Shown piece by piece: positions 9,828 through 19,377 of a DNA stretch of 64,000 nt; the first letter of the stretch is position 1, and every line of letters begins with the position of its first letter. The stretch is from Trichocoleus sp. (lineage in GTDB: Bacteria > Cyanobacteriota > Cyanobacteriia > Elainellales > Elainellaceae): positions 62,001 to 126,000 of the forward strand of contig DATNQD010000067.1 in assembly GCA_036702865.1 (NCBI GenBank). Direction: 5' to 3'. A program made the position numbers and the translations under genes. A model generated the notes under the pieces. It saw nothing but the letters and a program-made list of their open reading frames with translations. It did not search any database and was not told the origin of the DNA.

Positions 9828-11093
9828 CTAGAAGGGGGTGGTGCTTAGGAAGTCACTCTCGCTCAGACCATACTTTTGCTGTGCGTCAGAAATCGCAGAT
9901 TGAGTGGTTTGAGTCAGCACACCATTCACATCTCCCGGATTGTAGCCCTGAGCCTGCAACTGTCTTTGCAGTTCCGCAACGCTGTAGCGACCTTCCTGAA
10001 GGTTCTGTAAGTAAATCAGCCGCGCTTGCTCTGCCTCCAGGCGGGCTTGTTCTGCTTCCCTGCGAGCTTGCTCTGCCTGCAACTGAGCTTGCTGGGCTTG
10101 CTGAATCATCTGAAACTGCTGCATTTGTGGCTGTACCTGACCCACTCCCTGCCCCAAAGCTGGATTTCCTAAAGCAGCGTTCACCTGTGGACCCACAACT
10201 CCATCCGCAACGAGTCCTCTCGACTGTTGGAATGCAATTACGCTTGCCTGAGTCTGTGCATCAAAGCTGCCTGTAATCGCGCCTGTGTAAAACCCGAGTG
10301 CCTGAAGCTGTGTTTGTAGCGTGCTAACAGCCGGACCTGTTGAGCCAAACCGCAGGAGGTTGAGATTTGTGACCGGATAGGGAGTGCTGGGGGCAGTTGC
10401 AGTCGGAGAAGTCTGAGCGGGGCGACGCAGGGCTGCTTCTGTTGAAGCTCCGACAATGCCATCTGCGGTTAAGCCATTCGCTTGCTGAAATCCAATGACA
10501 GCAGCCTGAGTGACGCCATCAAAGACCCCAGAAATCCCGCCACTGTAGTAGCCTAACTCGGTTAAACGGCGTTGCAGTTCTGTGACTTGAGCACCTGTGT
10601 CATTGAGGCGCAAAATCGCTTGGGGAGTGCCACTACTTGAAGTTGCTGTTGAAGTCGCCGTTTTCTGTGAAAGCGCAGTCTGTGTTGCGGCTCCAACGAC
10701 ACCATCTGCCGTTAATCCATTGGCTTCCTGAAACTGAATTACAGCCGCTTGAGTGGTTGTCCCAAAAAAGCCTGTAACCTCTCCATTGAAGTATCCTAAA
10801 GCAGCGAGCTGTTGCTGAAGCTCTGATACAGCATCCCCAGTGCTATTAAGCTTTAATGCACCAGAGGATGGAGAAGCCACCTGTGCCAGATAAACGGGTT
10901 CTGTTTGAGCGATCGCCCCTCCTGCCATCAACCCTCCCACCAGCGGCACCAACCCCACAGATGACAGCAGCAGCCAAACCATGAGATGCCCAGACGATCG
11001 AGACGATCGCGCAGCAATCTGGCATTGAAGGGAGTGAGCGGCAGTGGCTTGAAACCGTAGGGAACGAGAACAGGCGAAGCTTGTAGAAACCAT
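9828..11093 (-). CDS. secreted protein with four peptidoglycan-binding (PG_binding_1) repeats
   Basis: 421 residues. An N-terminal hydrophobic segment (VWLLLSSVGLVPLVGGLMAG) ends at a likely signal cleavage site after AIAQ. Three full PG_binding_1 repeats follow, each ending GLTADG(I/V)VG or GLVADGVVG. A Gln/Ala/Glu-rich coiled coil (repeating EQARLEA) leads to a fourth, divergent repeat (VAELQRQLQAQGY). No catalytic domain is visible, so the protein probably anchors to or organises peptidoglycan. The ATG at 11093 was chosen because AGGAG lies 10 bases upstream; the open frame extends further to 11282 but that part has no plausible signal. It is convergent with polA. Confidence 0.85.
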   Translation of the reverse strand: MVSTSFACSRSLRFQATAAHSLQCQIAARSSRSSGHLMVWLLLSSVGLVPLVGGLMAGGAIAQTEPVYLAQVASPSSGALKLNSTGDAVSELQQQLAALGYFNGEVTGFFGTTTQAAVIQFQEANGLTADGVVGAATQTALSQKTATSTATSSSGTPQAILRLNDTGAQVTELQRRLTELGYYSGGISGVFDGVTQAAVIGFQQANGLTADGIVGASTEAALRRPAQTSPTATAPSTPYPVTNLNLLRFGSTGPAVSTLQTQLQALGFYTGAITGSFDAQTQASVIAFQQSRGLVADGVVGPQVNAALGNPALGQGVGQVQPQMQQFQMIQQAQQAQLQAEQARREAEQARLEAEQARLIYLQNLQEGRYSVAELQRQLQAQGYNPGDVNGVLTQTTQSAISDAQQKYGLSESDFLSTTPF

Positions 11094-11100
11094 GCGGCAA

Positions 11101-11153
11101 AGTCTCCTAAGGTCTGATCTGAGGGGATATGAGCTATCGGAATAGATATTATA
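11101..11153 (-). promoter_or_regulatory. candidate promoter -10 and ribosome binding site of the PG-binding gene
   Basis: On the minus strand a perfect TATAAT (11148-11153) lies about 55 bases before the chosen ATG, and AGGAG lies 10 bases before it. No convincing -35 box is seen at 17 bases. The promoter call is weak. The ribosome binding site decides the start codon. Confidence 0.4.
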
Positions 11154-11387
11154 GATGTAGAGTAAGTTAACGTATAGAAGACCCAATCGTACGTTATATG
11201 TAGCGTAGCCCGTTCTTAAATAAGAGTACTGCGCTTTCAGGCAATTTATTTTATGCGATCTCTCAGGTTTTAGCGCTGCCACTTAGTAAAAAATTTGCCT
11301 CCCTTTCACTTTGTCTCCAGCTACCTTGAACTTTCCTTAACTAATAGGGAGTAGCCCCTCTCCACAGTTCGTAACCTCACGACACAT

Positions 11388-11418
11388 AAAAATGCCAGCC
11401 TCATTGAAGAAACTGGCA
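11388..11418 (-). terminator. rho-independent terminator of the 56-residue gene
   Basis: The arms TGCCAG and CTGGCA (11393-11398 and 11413-11418) form a perfect 6-bp stem with a 14-base loop. On the minus strand a TTTTTA run follows. It lies 80 bases beyond the stop codon of the small gene at 11499-11669 and points the right way to end its transcript. Confidence 0.6.
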
Positions 11419-11498
11419 CGATCGGATGCGGTGTTTGCAGCGATTCATTTGTCTATTTACAGAATTAGAAATTTTAGTGACTGAACCAACTTTCTTAT

Positions 11499-11669
11499 TT
11501 AGCTGTAGTGATCAATCGCCAGTGCTGTAACAATAGCTAATCCAGTAATAACCAGTGCGATTAAGGGATGCTGTCCTTGGCTAACCGCAAATGTTGCGGG
11601 AATTCCAGCCCCAATTCCTGCTGTCACTGCCGCAGCGACCCAATCTTTTTGCGAGTTGTGATTGTACAT
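11499..11669 (-). CDS. small two-helix membrane protein (56 residues)
   Basis: A short gene of 57 codons including stop. The protein starts MYNHNSQKDW and has two hydrophobic segments, about residues 11-29 (Ala/Gly/Val/Ile-rich) and 35-52, separated by the short polar turn SQGQHP, and ends IDHYS. A hairpin arrangement in a membrane is likely. No ribosome binding site is obvious before the ATG at 11669. A terminator follows in the same orientation, supporting a real monocistronic transcript. I do not recognise the family and assign no function. Confidence 0.6.
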   Translation of the reverse strand: MYNHNSQKDWVAAAVTAGIGAGIPATFAVSQGQHPLIALVITGLAIVTALAIDHYS

Positions 11670-11968
11670 AGGGTGCGATCGTTCAGATGGTCTATCTAAA
11701 GTCTGATGCAGACAAACCTATCATCTACCGATTCGCATATTCTTTCTCAGTCCTCATGTTGTAATCAACTGTGAGGTTACGACAAGTTTCTTCATTAAGA
11801 AGACTAAACTCAGAATTAAGCAGCAGTCATCATGGTGGTTTAAAGCACCCTAAATAAAACCTTGAATAGAGAAGAATAGAGACTTGCCTCCGTCAGGCGA
11901 AGCGGTTATCCGCCATCACTTCTCCCTTGTTCTCTGTCCCGGTTCCCCGTAACACCTATCATCTGCTA
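11670..11968. other. intergenic stretch without recognisable gene
   Basis: About 300 bases between the small membrane protein gene and the SH3 protein gene, both on the minus strand. GTGAGGTTAC at 11771-11780 is the exact reverse complement of GTAACCTCAC at 11371-11380, so the pair brackets the small gene. No open frame, RNA gene or strong promoter is seen. Confidence 0.5.
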
Positions 11969-12436
11969 TCAATTCACTCGTTCAGTATTTCCGCCTTTCA
12001 CCCAGCCTTCACTCCCGCTTTCCAGTCTCACTTTTTGCCAAGCACCATCCGGGCTGTCTTCTAAAACAGTCAGCTGTTGGTTATAGTCAATTCCGCCCAC
12101 TTGGGGTGCCTCTGCATTAGGCTCTTGACGCATAATCAAGCCGATCGGTTGACTCACCTTTGCAGCATAGCTTCCTGCGGCAGAAGGGCTGGCGGCAGCA
12201 GCAGGAGTAGCTCCAGGGTTAGGGCTTACAGCAGCCGTTGCTGGACTGGGCGCTGGACTAGCTGCTGGACTGACTGCAACAGGAGAGGGGTCATTCGCAA
12301 AGACCGGTTTTGGGGGTGGAGTGGCAACCCTGGTCAAGATATAGCGCATTGTGCCGACTCCGGCCGCAAACAAAAGTGCAATTGCTAACGCAAACCCCAG
12401 CAGAAACTTAGAAATTCCTGAGACGCTAATCGACAT
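11969..12436 (-). CDS. membrane-anchored SH3b-domain protein
   Basis: 155 residues. An N-terminal membrane helix (about residues 11-33) is followed by a low-complexity Ala/Pro/Ser linker (residues 38-88, many SPAASPAPSP-like units). The C-terminal bacterial SH3 domain has the signatures IGLIMRQEPNAEAPQVGGI and WQKVRLESGSEGWVKGG. SH3b domains often bind peptidoglycan stem peptides or act as adaptor folds. It lies 27 bases downstream of the ycf46 gene on the same strand, so the two probably share a transcript, but a functional link is not established. Confidence 0.8.
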   Translation of the reverse strand: MSISVSGISKFLLGFALAIALLFAAGVGTMRYILTRVATPPPKPVFANDPSPVAVSPAASPAPSPATAAVSPNPGATPAAAASPSAAGSYAAKVSQPIGLIMRQEPNAEAPQVGGIDYNQQLTVLEDSPDGAWQKVRLESGSEGWVKGGNTERVN

Positions 12437-12463
12437 AGTTCCGTCGTGAATTCAAAGGACACC

Positions 12464-13981
12464 CTATTGTATGGACTGCGGCTGAATTCTGCTACCTAAA
12501 CCACTTTGTCGAGAAGCAAGGCGAACCCGTCCATCAGCTGCCCAGTTTTGCAGCATCCGAATTTGGTCTTGTGCGGTGCGAGCCAGGGGAATAATTTGGC
12601 TGGCAGCTTCCAAAATATCTTCAGTGGTAAAGTCTCGATTCTGACTAAATCCAAGATGCATCGCTTCAGTCAGCATTTGCTCAATCTCTGCTCCAGAAAA
12701 ATCTGGTGTTTCATAAGCCAGTCGATCGAGGTCGTAGCTCTGGAGATTATGGGGACGCAACCGCGACAAATGAACTGCAAAAATGGCGCGTCGCTCTTCC
12801 TGGCTAGGCAGCCCAACAAAGAAAATTTCGTCGAATCGTCCTCGACGCAGCATTTCGGGTGGTAGAGCTTGGATATTATTAGCAGTGGCAACCACAAAGA
12901 CAGGCGAAGTTTTTTCAGCTAACCAGGTGATAAACGTCCCAAAAACGCGGCTGGTCGTTCCAGAATCGCCTCGTCCGTCCAAACCTGCGAATGCCTTATC
13001 AATTTCATCAATCCATAGCACGCAAGGTGCCAGTGCTTCAGCAACCTGAATCATCTGCCGGGTTCGCGATTCTGACTCTCCCACCAAGCCACCAAAGAGC
13101 CGTCCGACATCCAAGCGCAGCAGCGGTAAATGCCAGTGATGAGCGATCGCCTTTGCCGTGAGCGATTTACCCGTTCCCTGAATGCCGACCAACAACAAGC
13201 CTCTGGGATGAGGTAGCCCATATTGTCGCGCTCTTTCTGTGAAGGCTCCTCCCCGACGCAGCAGCCAGTCTTTCAGGTTGTCTAAACCTCCGATATCAGA
13301 AATTTTTTCGGCAGCAGGGTAAAAGTCAAGAATCTGAGTCTGGCGAATAGTCTGCCGCTTTTCTTCCAGAATGAGTTCAACGTCGTCTGGTTGGATTGAA
13401 CCGTGAGTGGCGATCGCTTTTGCTAAGACGCGCCGAATTCGCTCCATCGACAAACCCTGACAAGAGCGGACAATTTCATCTAGCGTCCGAGCTTCTAAAT
13501 TTTGTCCTGTTGCGCCGAGCAGCCGTTCTAGTTCTGTCTGAATTTCAGCAGTGCTGGGCAATGGAAACTCCTGAATCGTCAGAACTTCGCCTAGATCCTC
13601 TGGAATGGCAATCTGCGGAGAAAGAATGACAATATTTTTGGGCTGAGACTTTAGCAGCCGTGCCAGATTGCGAAGCTTTCGCGCGACAGAAACATCATCT
13701 AAAAAACGATGAAAATCTCGCAGCACAAAGATTGCAGCCACCGTCGCAGACAGCTTTTCCACAAATTCAAGCGCTTGCAATGGGTTTCGTTTGCCAAAGC
13801 CTGAATCGTTTGGGTTACCTTGATAACCATCCACGAAATCCCAGATGTAGACGCTGCGGTTTCCCTGCTGTTTTGCAGATTGAACGATCGCTGCTTCAAC
13901 CCGCTCTTCTTCACGGGTGGGAACATAAATAATGGGATACCGCGCACGCAGCAGGAGTTCAAACTCGTTGTTGAAAGCCAT
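12464..13981 (-). CDS. ycf46: AAA family ATPase Ycf46
   Basis: 505 residues, the usual Ycf46 length. The N-terminal half begins [23 protein letters not shown] in the Ycf46 style. The AAA module has Walker [19 protein letters not shown], Walker [12 protein letters not shown], sensor FVVATANN and the arginine-finger region [16 protein letters not shown]. The family is found in cyanobacteria and red-algal plastids; its Synechocystis member has been linked to CO2-responsive regulation of photosynthesis, but its substrate is not known. It is followed by the SH3 protein gene on the same strand. Confidence 0.9.
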   Translation of the reverse strand: MAFNNEFELLLRARYPIIYVPTREEERVEAAIVQSAKQQGNRSVYIWDFVDGYQGNPNDSGFGKRNPLQALEFVEKLSATVAAIFVLRDFHRFLDDVSVARKLRNLARLLKSQPKNIVILSPQIAIPEDLGEVLTIQEFPLPSTAEIQTELERLLGATGQNLEARTLDEIVRSCQGLSMERIRRVLAKAIATHGSIQPDDVELILEEKRQTIRQTQILDFYPAAEKISDIGGLDNLKDWLLRRGGAFTERARQYGLPHPRGLLLVGIQGTGKSLTAKAIAHHWHLPLLRLDVGRLFGGLVGESESRTRQMIQVAEALAPCVLWIDEIDKAFAGLDGRGDSGTTSRVFGTFITWLAEKTSPVFVVATANNIQALPPEMLRRGRFDEIFFVGLPSQEERRAIFAVHLSRLRPHNLQSYDLDRLAYETPDFSGAEIEQMLTEAMHLGFSQNRDFTTEDILEAASQIIPLARTAQDQIRMLQNWAADGRVRLASRQSGLGSRIQPQSIQ

Positions 13982-14378
13982 CGGCAGTAGGATAATGAAG
14001 GGTTTGATCGAAACGATCGGGCTTGACCTTCAATCATGATAAGCCTTCACTTTACTCTACCAATTGAATCCTCAAATTTTGGATCCTTAGGACTGAGCTT
14101 ACGCAGTAATCGCTACTAATGCGGGAATAGCGCAATTGGGTGAAACCTGGAGCAGGCTGACTGTCAGCAAATCTAATTTCCTTGGCACAATTGGCAACGG
14201 GCTTGCCGCCGCGCTAAGCCAGGAGAAAGAGCGAGAGCCTGCTTTAGATCACATTTCTAGTCACGGCTTCTGGTGTGACATTATTGGTATCGGCGCAGAT
14301 CTTGGGAGCTGGGTGCTAGAGCTTTGTCTCTTGTCATCTTGCAGGCAAGTCTCGCCCAATTGGGCAAAGTGTAATGCG
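13982..14378. other. intergenic stretch, nothing supported
   Basis: About 400 bases between the YceD gene and ycf46. It contains a CCCAATTGGG palindrome near 14356 and a plus-strand open frame from 14136 that runs antisense into the YceD gene with no domain or ribosome binding site. I see no supported gene. It should carry the ycf46 promoter. Confidence 0.5.
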
Positions 14379-14885
14379 TTATTTCAGACTGTCTTTCAAA
14401 GACTCCAGCGATGCCCAACGCCGATCGACCGGAGCTGCTTTTTCAGATGACGGCTCCTGAACCTGGATGCCCTGACACTGCTGATCGCATAATTGACGCT
14501 GCGGCACAGCCAAACAGAACTGCTCATAAAGCCATTCATCAGGACGGAAATACCCGTTTGGCGGCAACGACTCAACCAGATCCTCAAGCGCGACTTCTTG
14601 CTCAACGCCTTCTTCAGCAAAATCTTCGATCGGCTCTTGTAGCCAGATGACTTCAGAGGTATCAACAACCAAACGGTGATTGTACTGCTGTAGGCATCGA
14701 TCGCAAGCCAGCGTCACAATTGCCACTGCGTTTGCCTTGACTTCCAGATAGTTGCCGCGATGGGTAACTTTGATCACACCCTGAACTGGAGTAAGCGTTT
14801 CCAAACCAGGGAGATGCTCTTGCACAGGAATTTTGTCAGTTTGCTCTGGTGCTTTAGCCAGTTGCGGAATAAAAATTGCTTCCAT
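14379..14885 (-). CDS. YceD/DUF177-family protein
   Basis: 168 residues from the ATG at 14885, which has AGGGG six bases upstream; a further upstream ATG at 14903 is less likely. DUF177 signatures are VTLACDRCLQQY (the first Cys pair) and the C-terminal LCDQQCQGI Cys pair with a final RWASLESLKD. In many bacteria the family is co-expressed with rpmF and affects 23S rRNA maturation; in plants a homologue acts in plastid 23S rRNA processing. Here it ends the rpmH-rnpA-yidC-khpB series, in keeping with a ribosome or RNA role. Confidence 0.85.
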   Translation of the reverse strand: MEAIFIPQLAKAPEQTDKIPVQEHLPGLETLTPVQGVIKVTHRGNYLEVKANAVAIVTLACDRCLQQYNHRLVVDTSEVIWLQEPIEDFAEEGVEQEVALEDLVESLPPNGYFRPDEWLYEQFCLAVPQRQLCDQQCQGIQVQEPSSEKAAPVDRRWASLESLKDSLK

Positions 14886-15029
14886 TGTCAGCCCCTTTGA
14901 CACAAAGTTAGTGTCATCTTTGATCGCAAAAAAATACTGCTCATCCTCCCTTCATCAGTTTAACAACGTCATTCCAGCAAAATTGCGGGATAAGGGGTTG
15001 AGCAGGAAATCGCTTAGTTTTAGGAACAG

Positions 15030-15569
15030 TTAACTATCTGTTTCAGCTACATCTGAGCCTGTTTCAGCTACGTGTGAGCCAGATTGAAGCAGCCGAATTA
15101 CCAGGCGACGATCGGGCTCTTTCCCCCGGCTGTAGGTTTCCAGATCATCAAAGGCTTTGAGATAAGTGTGAACCTGTCGCCGCTCTGCTGCTGAGAGCGA
15201 AGCCATCTCATATTCTGCTCCAGTGGCTCGAACCTGCTGCACTGCTTGTTCTGCAAGGTTCTGGAGTTCTGCCTGTCTACGAACTCGATAGCCTGCTAGT
15301 TCGATCGTGTAGGCAGTTTGTAAGGTATCAGGCTGCCCCAGATTCAGCGTTGTATTCGCAAGATACTGAATTGCATCCAATACAGCGCCATTTGCACCAA
15401 TTAACCCCTCAACCTGCTGAGGAGAGAGATGGCGATCGTCAATAATCAGCCAATTACTCCCCTCAGATTCAAGCCGACTGCCGTCTACTGTAACTTGGGC
15501 AGGAGAATTTGCGAGTTTCAGTAACTCCTCCACCCACTGGCGACCCTGTAGCTCTGGCTGATCATCCAT
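15030..15569 (-). CDS. khpB: RNA-binding protein KhpB (Jag), KH plus R3H domains
   Basis: 179 residues. The central KH-like region contains HLSPQQVEGLIGANGAVLDAIQ (GxxG-type loop IGANGA), and the R3H domain has AERRQVHTYLKAFDDLETYS followed by GKEPDRRLVI. The N-terminal Jag domain of Firmicutes is absent. The last 15 residues contain a small duplicated tail (HVAETGSDVAETDS). KhpB binds many RNAs and is linked to cell envelope control in other phyla. It starts 8 bases after the yidC stop codon, so the genes are in one operon. Confidence 0.9.
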   Translation of the reverse strand: MDDQPELQGRQWVEELLKLANSPAQVTVDGSRLESEGSNWLIIDDRHLSPQQVEGLIGANGAVLDAIQYLANTTLNLGQPDTLQTAYTIELAGYRVRRQAELQNLAEQAVQQVRATGAEYEMASLSAAERRQVHTYLKAFDDLETYSRGKEPDRRLVIRLLQSGSHVAETGSDVAETDS

Positions 15570-15577
15570 GACTCACA

Positions 15578-16828
15578 CTAGCCTTTCTTTTTGGTCTGCC
15601 CTGGATCTTTCTTTGCTGTTTTGTTAGCAGCGTTTTTAGGCTGATTTTTTGCAGGCGTTTCCTTCCGGTTCGCTGCTGCATCTTTCTTCGGCTCTTCAGC
15701 CTCTTTCTTCGTCCGTACAGGCTCAAAAGGCAATACCTCTCGCCCATTACCACCCTGCTTCTCCTCTGCCTCAACCAATTTTTGCAAATTCTCTGGTAGA
15801 GGTTCCTTGGACAGGATATAAGTTTGAGCCGTCTGGAAGACGTTGGCGATTACCATATACATCAGCACTCCGGCAGGAAGCGGGAAGAAGAGGAACATCC
15901 CGGAGAAAATAATCGGCGTGATGCGGTTTACGGTTTGCTGCTGTGGATTTCCGCTCGGACCCTGCCCCGAAATCATCTGGTTGAGGTAGAGACTAACGCC
16001 AAAGAACAGCACCATGCCGAGAATGTCCCAGTTGATGTTGCCTTCTGTATCAGTGACGCCGACTTGACCCAACGCTTTGATAAACAAAAAGCCTTTGCTT
16101 GCTGCGAGTCCAGGAATTGTGCCTTGAAGGGTTGCTTCACCAGGCTGTAGCGCTTGTAAATTGCCGTTTTCGTCAAACCGAACCAGCTCTTCTCCTTTAG
16201 TAATCTTCCAGGTCGGCTGCAAATTGACATCTGGATACTCTTCCAGGACTTGCTTCAGCGGCTCACCGCTTGCTGTTTGAAAAGCGATCGGGGTTTTTTC
16301 ACCGACTACAAGCTGATTGCCACCGGGGAGCAGTGCCGAAACGGGAACATGCACTCCATCAGCAACATAAATATTTTGCGGATTGGTTGTAAATGCTTGA
16401 GGCTGAACTTGCTCAATCTGCTCACGCGGCAGGATTTGAACATTGACTGAATAATTGATATCAGAGAACGGTGAACCCCGCAGAGTTGCAAAGAGCGCGA
16501 ACAAGACGGGCATCTGGATCAATACAGGGAAGCAACCTGCAAGAGGATTGCCAAACTCCTTGTAGACCTTGCTCATCTCCTCCTGCTGCTTCGTCGGATC
16601 GTCTTTATACCGCTCTTGAATCTCTTTGACCCGCTTTTGCATCACTGGCTGCGTGACTTTCATCCGTCTCATGCTGCGGATGGAGCCTGCACTCAAAGGA
16701 TAGAGCGCAAAGCGAATGACCAGGGTCAAAGCGACGATCGCCAGACCATAACTTGGCACGATCCCGTAGAAAAAATCTAGGATCGGCAGCATCACGTTGT
16801 TAGATAAAAATCCGACACCAAAGTCCAT
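15578..16828 (-). CDS. yidC: membrane protein insertase YidC/Oxa1/Alb3
   Basis: 416 residues. The insertase core has a first helix near residues 14-35, the positively charged coiled-coil loop ([20 protein letters not shown]), and the helix [19 protein letters not shown]. The C-terminal helices around 270-350 end in a Lys/Ala/Pro-rich tail. A periplasmic insert (about residues 130-265, containing a Big2-like ATWKITKG... segment) separates the first two helix groups, as in many cyanobacterial homologues. Function: insertion of membrane proteins, including thylakoid proteins, alone or with SecYEG. It belongs to the rpmH cluster. Confidence 0.95.
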   Translation of the reverse strand: MDFGVGFLSNNVMLPILDFFYGIVPSYGLAIVALTLVIRFALYPLSAGSIRSMRRMKVTQPVMQKRVKEIQERYKDDPTKQQEEMSKVYKEFGNPLAGCFPVLIQMPVLFALFATLRGSPFSDINYSVNVQILPREQIEQVQPQAFTTNPQNIYVADGVHVPVSALLPGGNQLVVGEKTPIAFQTASGEPLKQVLEEYPDVNLQPTWKITKGEELVRFDENGNLQALQPGEATLQGTIPGLAASKGFLFIKALGQVGVTDTEGNINWDILGMVLFFGVSLYLNQMISGQGPSGNPQQQTVNRITPIIFSGMFLFFPLPAGVLMYMVIANVFQTAQTYILSKEPLPENLQKLVEAEEKQGGNGREVLPFEPVRTKKEAEEPKKDAAANRKETPAKNQPKNAANKTAKKDPGQTKKKG

Positions 16829-16966
16829 GCGCTTTGTTTACCTGAGTCCTTTGAGTTAATTCAAATCTAGCCTACCGAAAATCCTGGTAATCGGATGGTA
16901 AATTGACAGCTACCACGATTAGGGATATCCCCCCTTGCCAGAGAAGGGGTTAGTTTGCCGATCCTG

Positions 16967-17371
16967 TTAGTTTTCTTTCTTTTTTCCTAGCTGTCCGCTG
17001 TTCTTTTGAGCCTTCGCTGACAGCTTCTGGTTCATATAGTCGTAGACTTCGCGAAACTTTGGAACGCCTCGCAGTTCTAGACGACTGCCGTCTTTTAGCG
17101 TGATAACCATATCGCCCCAGAGCCCGAGCCCACGGGGAACTGTGACAATTTTGGCAATCTCAGAGTAGATAATATCTGAGCGGTCGCGCCCCATCCAGCC
17201 ACTTGTGATTGAAATCCGGCGACTGGTAATGCGGTATCGCAACCAAAGCGCCCGAACCACTGCACCAACCGTTAACGGCAAACAAATGACTGTAAACCCT
17301 AACAGGACGTTAAGAATTAACTCCCCGATATGGGGACCGCCCTCATAATAAACTTCTTCCTGAATGCCCAT
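16967..17371 (-). CDS. PH-domain (bPH2/DUF304-like) membrane protein
   Basis: 134 residues. Two membrane segments occupy about residues 14-45, followed by a bacterial PH-like fold (TSRRISITSGWMGRDRSDIIY ... VPRGLGLWGDMVITLKDG) and a short basic tail. It sits between rnpA and yidC. Its ATG at 17371 has GAGG six bases upstream and lies inside the last 29 bases of rnpA, indicating translational coupling. This position is common in cyanobacteria. Function is unknown; a helper role in membrane insertion is suggested only by context. Confidence 0.85.
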   Translation of the reverse strand: MGIQEEVYYEGGPHIGELILNVLLGFTVICLPLTVGAVVRALWLRYRITSRRISITSGWMGRDRSDIIYSEIAKIVTVPRGLGLWGDMVITLKDGSRLELRGVPKFREVYDYMNQKLSAKAQKNSGQLGKKKEN

Positions 17372-17744
17372 GGATTACCTCGGCGCTGACCAATAGCTGC
17401 TTTAATTCTTGCAGAAATTGTTTGTAATCGCACTCTACTGCGCTGGGTTTAACCACAACTACTAGATGCCAACCATCTGCAACTTCAGGCAGCATTTGCT
17501 GCAGAGCAGCCCGAATCTGTCGCTTAATGCGGTTTCGGACAACAGCCCGCTTGCTCACCTTCAAGCCAATAGAAACCCCGATTAGAGTGGGCTGAGCTTC
17601 AATTGCCTGAGCCGGATCGCTCTTTTTCGCTGGAAGCCGTAGCGCTCTCAGGATTAAGTGAGGGCTTGTCCGACGTAAGCCAGACTTGTAAACCCGACTA
17701 AAGTCTGCTCGACGCCTCAGTCGATAAGCTTGGGGCAGAGCCAC
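17343..17744 (-). CDS. rnpA: ribonuclease P protein component
   Basis: 133 residues. The family signature is complete: ADFSRVYKSGLRR near the N-terminus and the RNR motif in SKRAVVRNRIKRQIRAALQ. The protein binds the RNase P RNA and helps in 5' maturation of tRNAs. It follows rpmH in the conserved order, with a 157-base gap, and overlaps the next gene by 29 bases. Confidence 0.95.
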   Translation of the reverse strand: MALPQAYRLRRRADFSRVYKSGLRRTSPHLILRALRLPAKKSDPAQAIEAQPTLIGVSIGLKVSKRAVVRNRIKRQIRAALQQMLPEVADGWHLVVVVKPSAVECDYKQFLQELKQLLVSAEVIHGHSGRSLL

Positions 17745-17901
17745 ATCTCGCGTTCACCTAATTTCCTTCGATAAGAATGGGGACTTTAGACAAAAAAGTG
17801 ATATAGACGGCACAAAACAGTTTTCCTCAGATGAAAGAAGAGTGATTTGTGCTGGTCTAAAGTCCAGAACCAAGACAGCCGATCGCATTCAAAACAGCAA
17901 G

Positions 17902-18042
17902 TTAGGTTGCCGAAAGTCTAACCCGTCCTTTGTTGCGCCGCGCCTTGATCACCCGTCTACCCGTGTAAGTTCGCATCCGAGTGCGAAAGCCAGAAACCCT
18001 TCTCCGCTTACGACGAGTTCCGCCCAGAGTCCGCTTAGTCAT
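17902..18042 (-). CDS. rpmH: ribosomal protein bL34
   Basis: A 46-residue gene. The translation begins [19 protein letters not shown] and ends KGRVRLSAT, with the universally conserved FRTRM and GRRVIKARR segments. It is the first gene of the rpmH-rnpA-PH-yidC-khpB-YceD series on the minus strand. No typical ribosome binding site is directly before the ATG at 18042. Confidence 0.97.
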   Translation of the reverse strand: MTKRTLGGTRRKRRRVSGFRTRMRTYTGRRVIKARRNKGRVRLSAT

Positions 18043-18203
18043 GAGTCTTTGCTCCGAATACCAAGTCTGAAAAAGTCACGATTTTTAATCATACCATTTC
18101 AACAAGAGATTAACGATAGAGCCTCCGATATTCGGGTACTTTGTCAGATTTCCCTGAAGCGAGGCTCGAAGGCTCAAACGTTTCGTTGCTGCAATTGGGA
18201 TTC

Positions 18204-18758
18204 TTACAGACTGTTGTTGTGGTATGGGCTGATTGAGACCTGCCAGGTGCCAACATAGCGCAGCATTGGCAAGTCCCCTGGGGAGCGCACCAGTGCATTG
18301 AAGTAATGGGTACCGACGTATCTGGGGTTGCGGACGTTGGAGAGAACGATTTCAACGCGGGTATCGGCTGGAACGGGCTCAACTGGATAGATTTCGATCA
18401 CTCGGTTGTCTTTGTCCCAGACAGCCTTATCCAGAGCAATAGATTTATTGTTGACTTTCACCTCAATGTCTTGATCGTCGAACGTGCCGCGATAGCTCTC
18501 TGGATAGGTGATGGCAAATTGAGAAACTGCCAGATCCATTTTCGTTGCCGGAATCCGCAGGTGATAGCGATCGGTCGCACCGGGTCTACCAAAGTTATCG
18601 AGCCGGAAGTTTAGCTGATTTACCCGCTCAATGCCACTAAAAATCGACAGACCGGGTAGCCCTTGAGCCAGACCAGTTGTCGCAAGACCTGTGACTAAAC
18701 AACCGGCAGCTGCCAGAGCCGAAAAGAGGCGAACCATAGGGGAAGGTTGACGTGTCAT
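18204..18758 (-). CDS. DUF2808-family secreted protein
   Basis: 184 residues from the ATG at 18758. The open frame extends to 18824, but the signal peptide (LFSALAAAGCLVTGLATTGLA) follows the later starts; the ATG at 18737 is also possible. The mature part has the DUF2808 pattern: YHLRIPATKMDLAVSQF, FDDQDIEVKVNNKSI and the closing VRSPGDLPMLRYVGTWQVSI. The family is common in cyanobacteria, predicted exported, and of unknown function. It is downstream of the long intergenic region that precedes pntA. Confidence 0.85.
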   Translation of the reverse strand: MTRQPSPMVRLFSALAAAGCLVTGLATTGLAQGLPGLSIFSGIERVNQLNFRLDNFGRPGATDRYHLRIPATKMDLAVSQFAITYPESYRGTFDDQDIEVKVNNKSIALDKAVWDKDNRVIEIYPVEPVPADTRVEIVLSNVRNPRYVGTHYFNALVRSPGDLPMLRYVGTWQVSISPYHNNSL

Positions 18759-19377
18759 AAGCTGGATTACTGTAACAAAACTTGAGGTTGGGTGAAAAAA
18801 TTTTACATCTATCGACTCTACCAAACTTAAGGATGCCCGACTGGGCTGTCCTAATGCAGGGGACGCAGGATAGTTGAAAAAGTGCCACAGGCAACGGGCG
18901 GAAGGTGAACGGGCAATTTTATCCCTTGAATTCCTTAAACCTGATTGAGTTTAGCAAGGGTTAGTTGGAATTGAGCAAATGCTCTTGGTGATATGGATTT
19001 GATCAGTGTTTGGTAACAGGCAGCGATTGAGATTAAAGAAATATTGCGAAAGTCTACGAAAAACGATTCTGGATTTGATTGAAATTGTAATTGATAAGAC
19101 AAGTTAAAAAAAAGCGTTTTGCTTGAGAGTTCAATTTAGCATCTGAGGTAGTTGATTGTTGATCAACGGGAAAAAATGCTGTGGCTAAATATTCGCTGCT
19201 GCAACGATAGAGCTTCTATTACCAGCCTGATTGGAGTATCCGAAATTGAGATAAAACTGTGCTCTAATTCAAACTTAGAGTAAGCCAGAACTTTATAAGT
19301 GAATCGTTTTTGGCTTTGGAGCAAAAGAGCCGCGATCGAGAATCGTTCACCAAAATTCTAAATATCCAGGAGTGTTT
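18759..19377. other. divergent intergenic region before pntA and DUF2808 gene
   Basis: About 620 bases, AT-rich in its right half, between the DUF2808 gene (minus) and pntA (plus). It must hold both promoters. CAGGAG at 19367-19372 is the pntA ribosome binding site. I see no RNA gene, riboswitch or open frame that can be supported. Confidence 0.5.

Noticed and set aside
14136-14450. Plus-strand open frame of 104 codons
   Set aside because: Overlaps the YceD gene in antisense, with no ribosome binding site and no recognisable domain.
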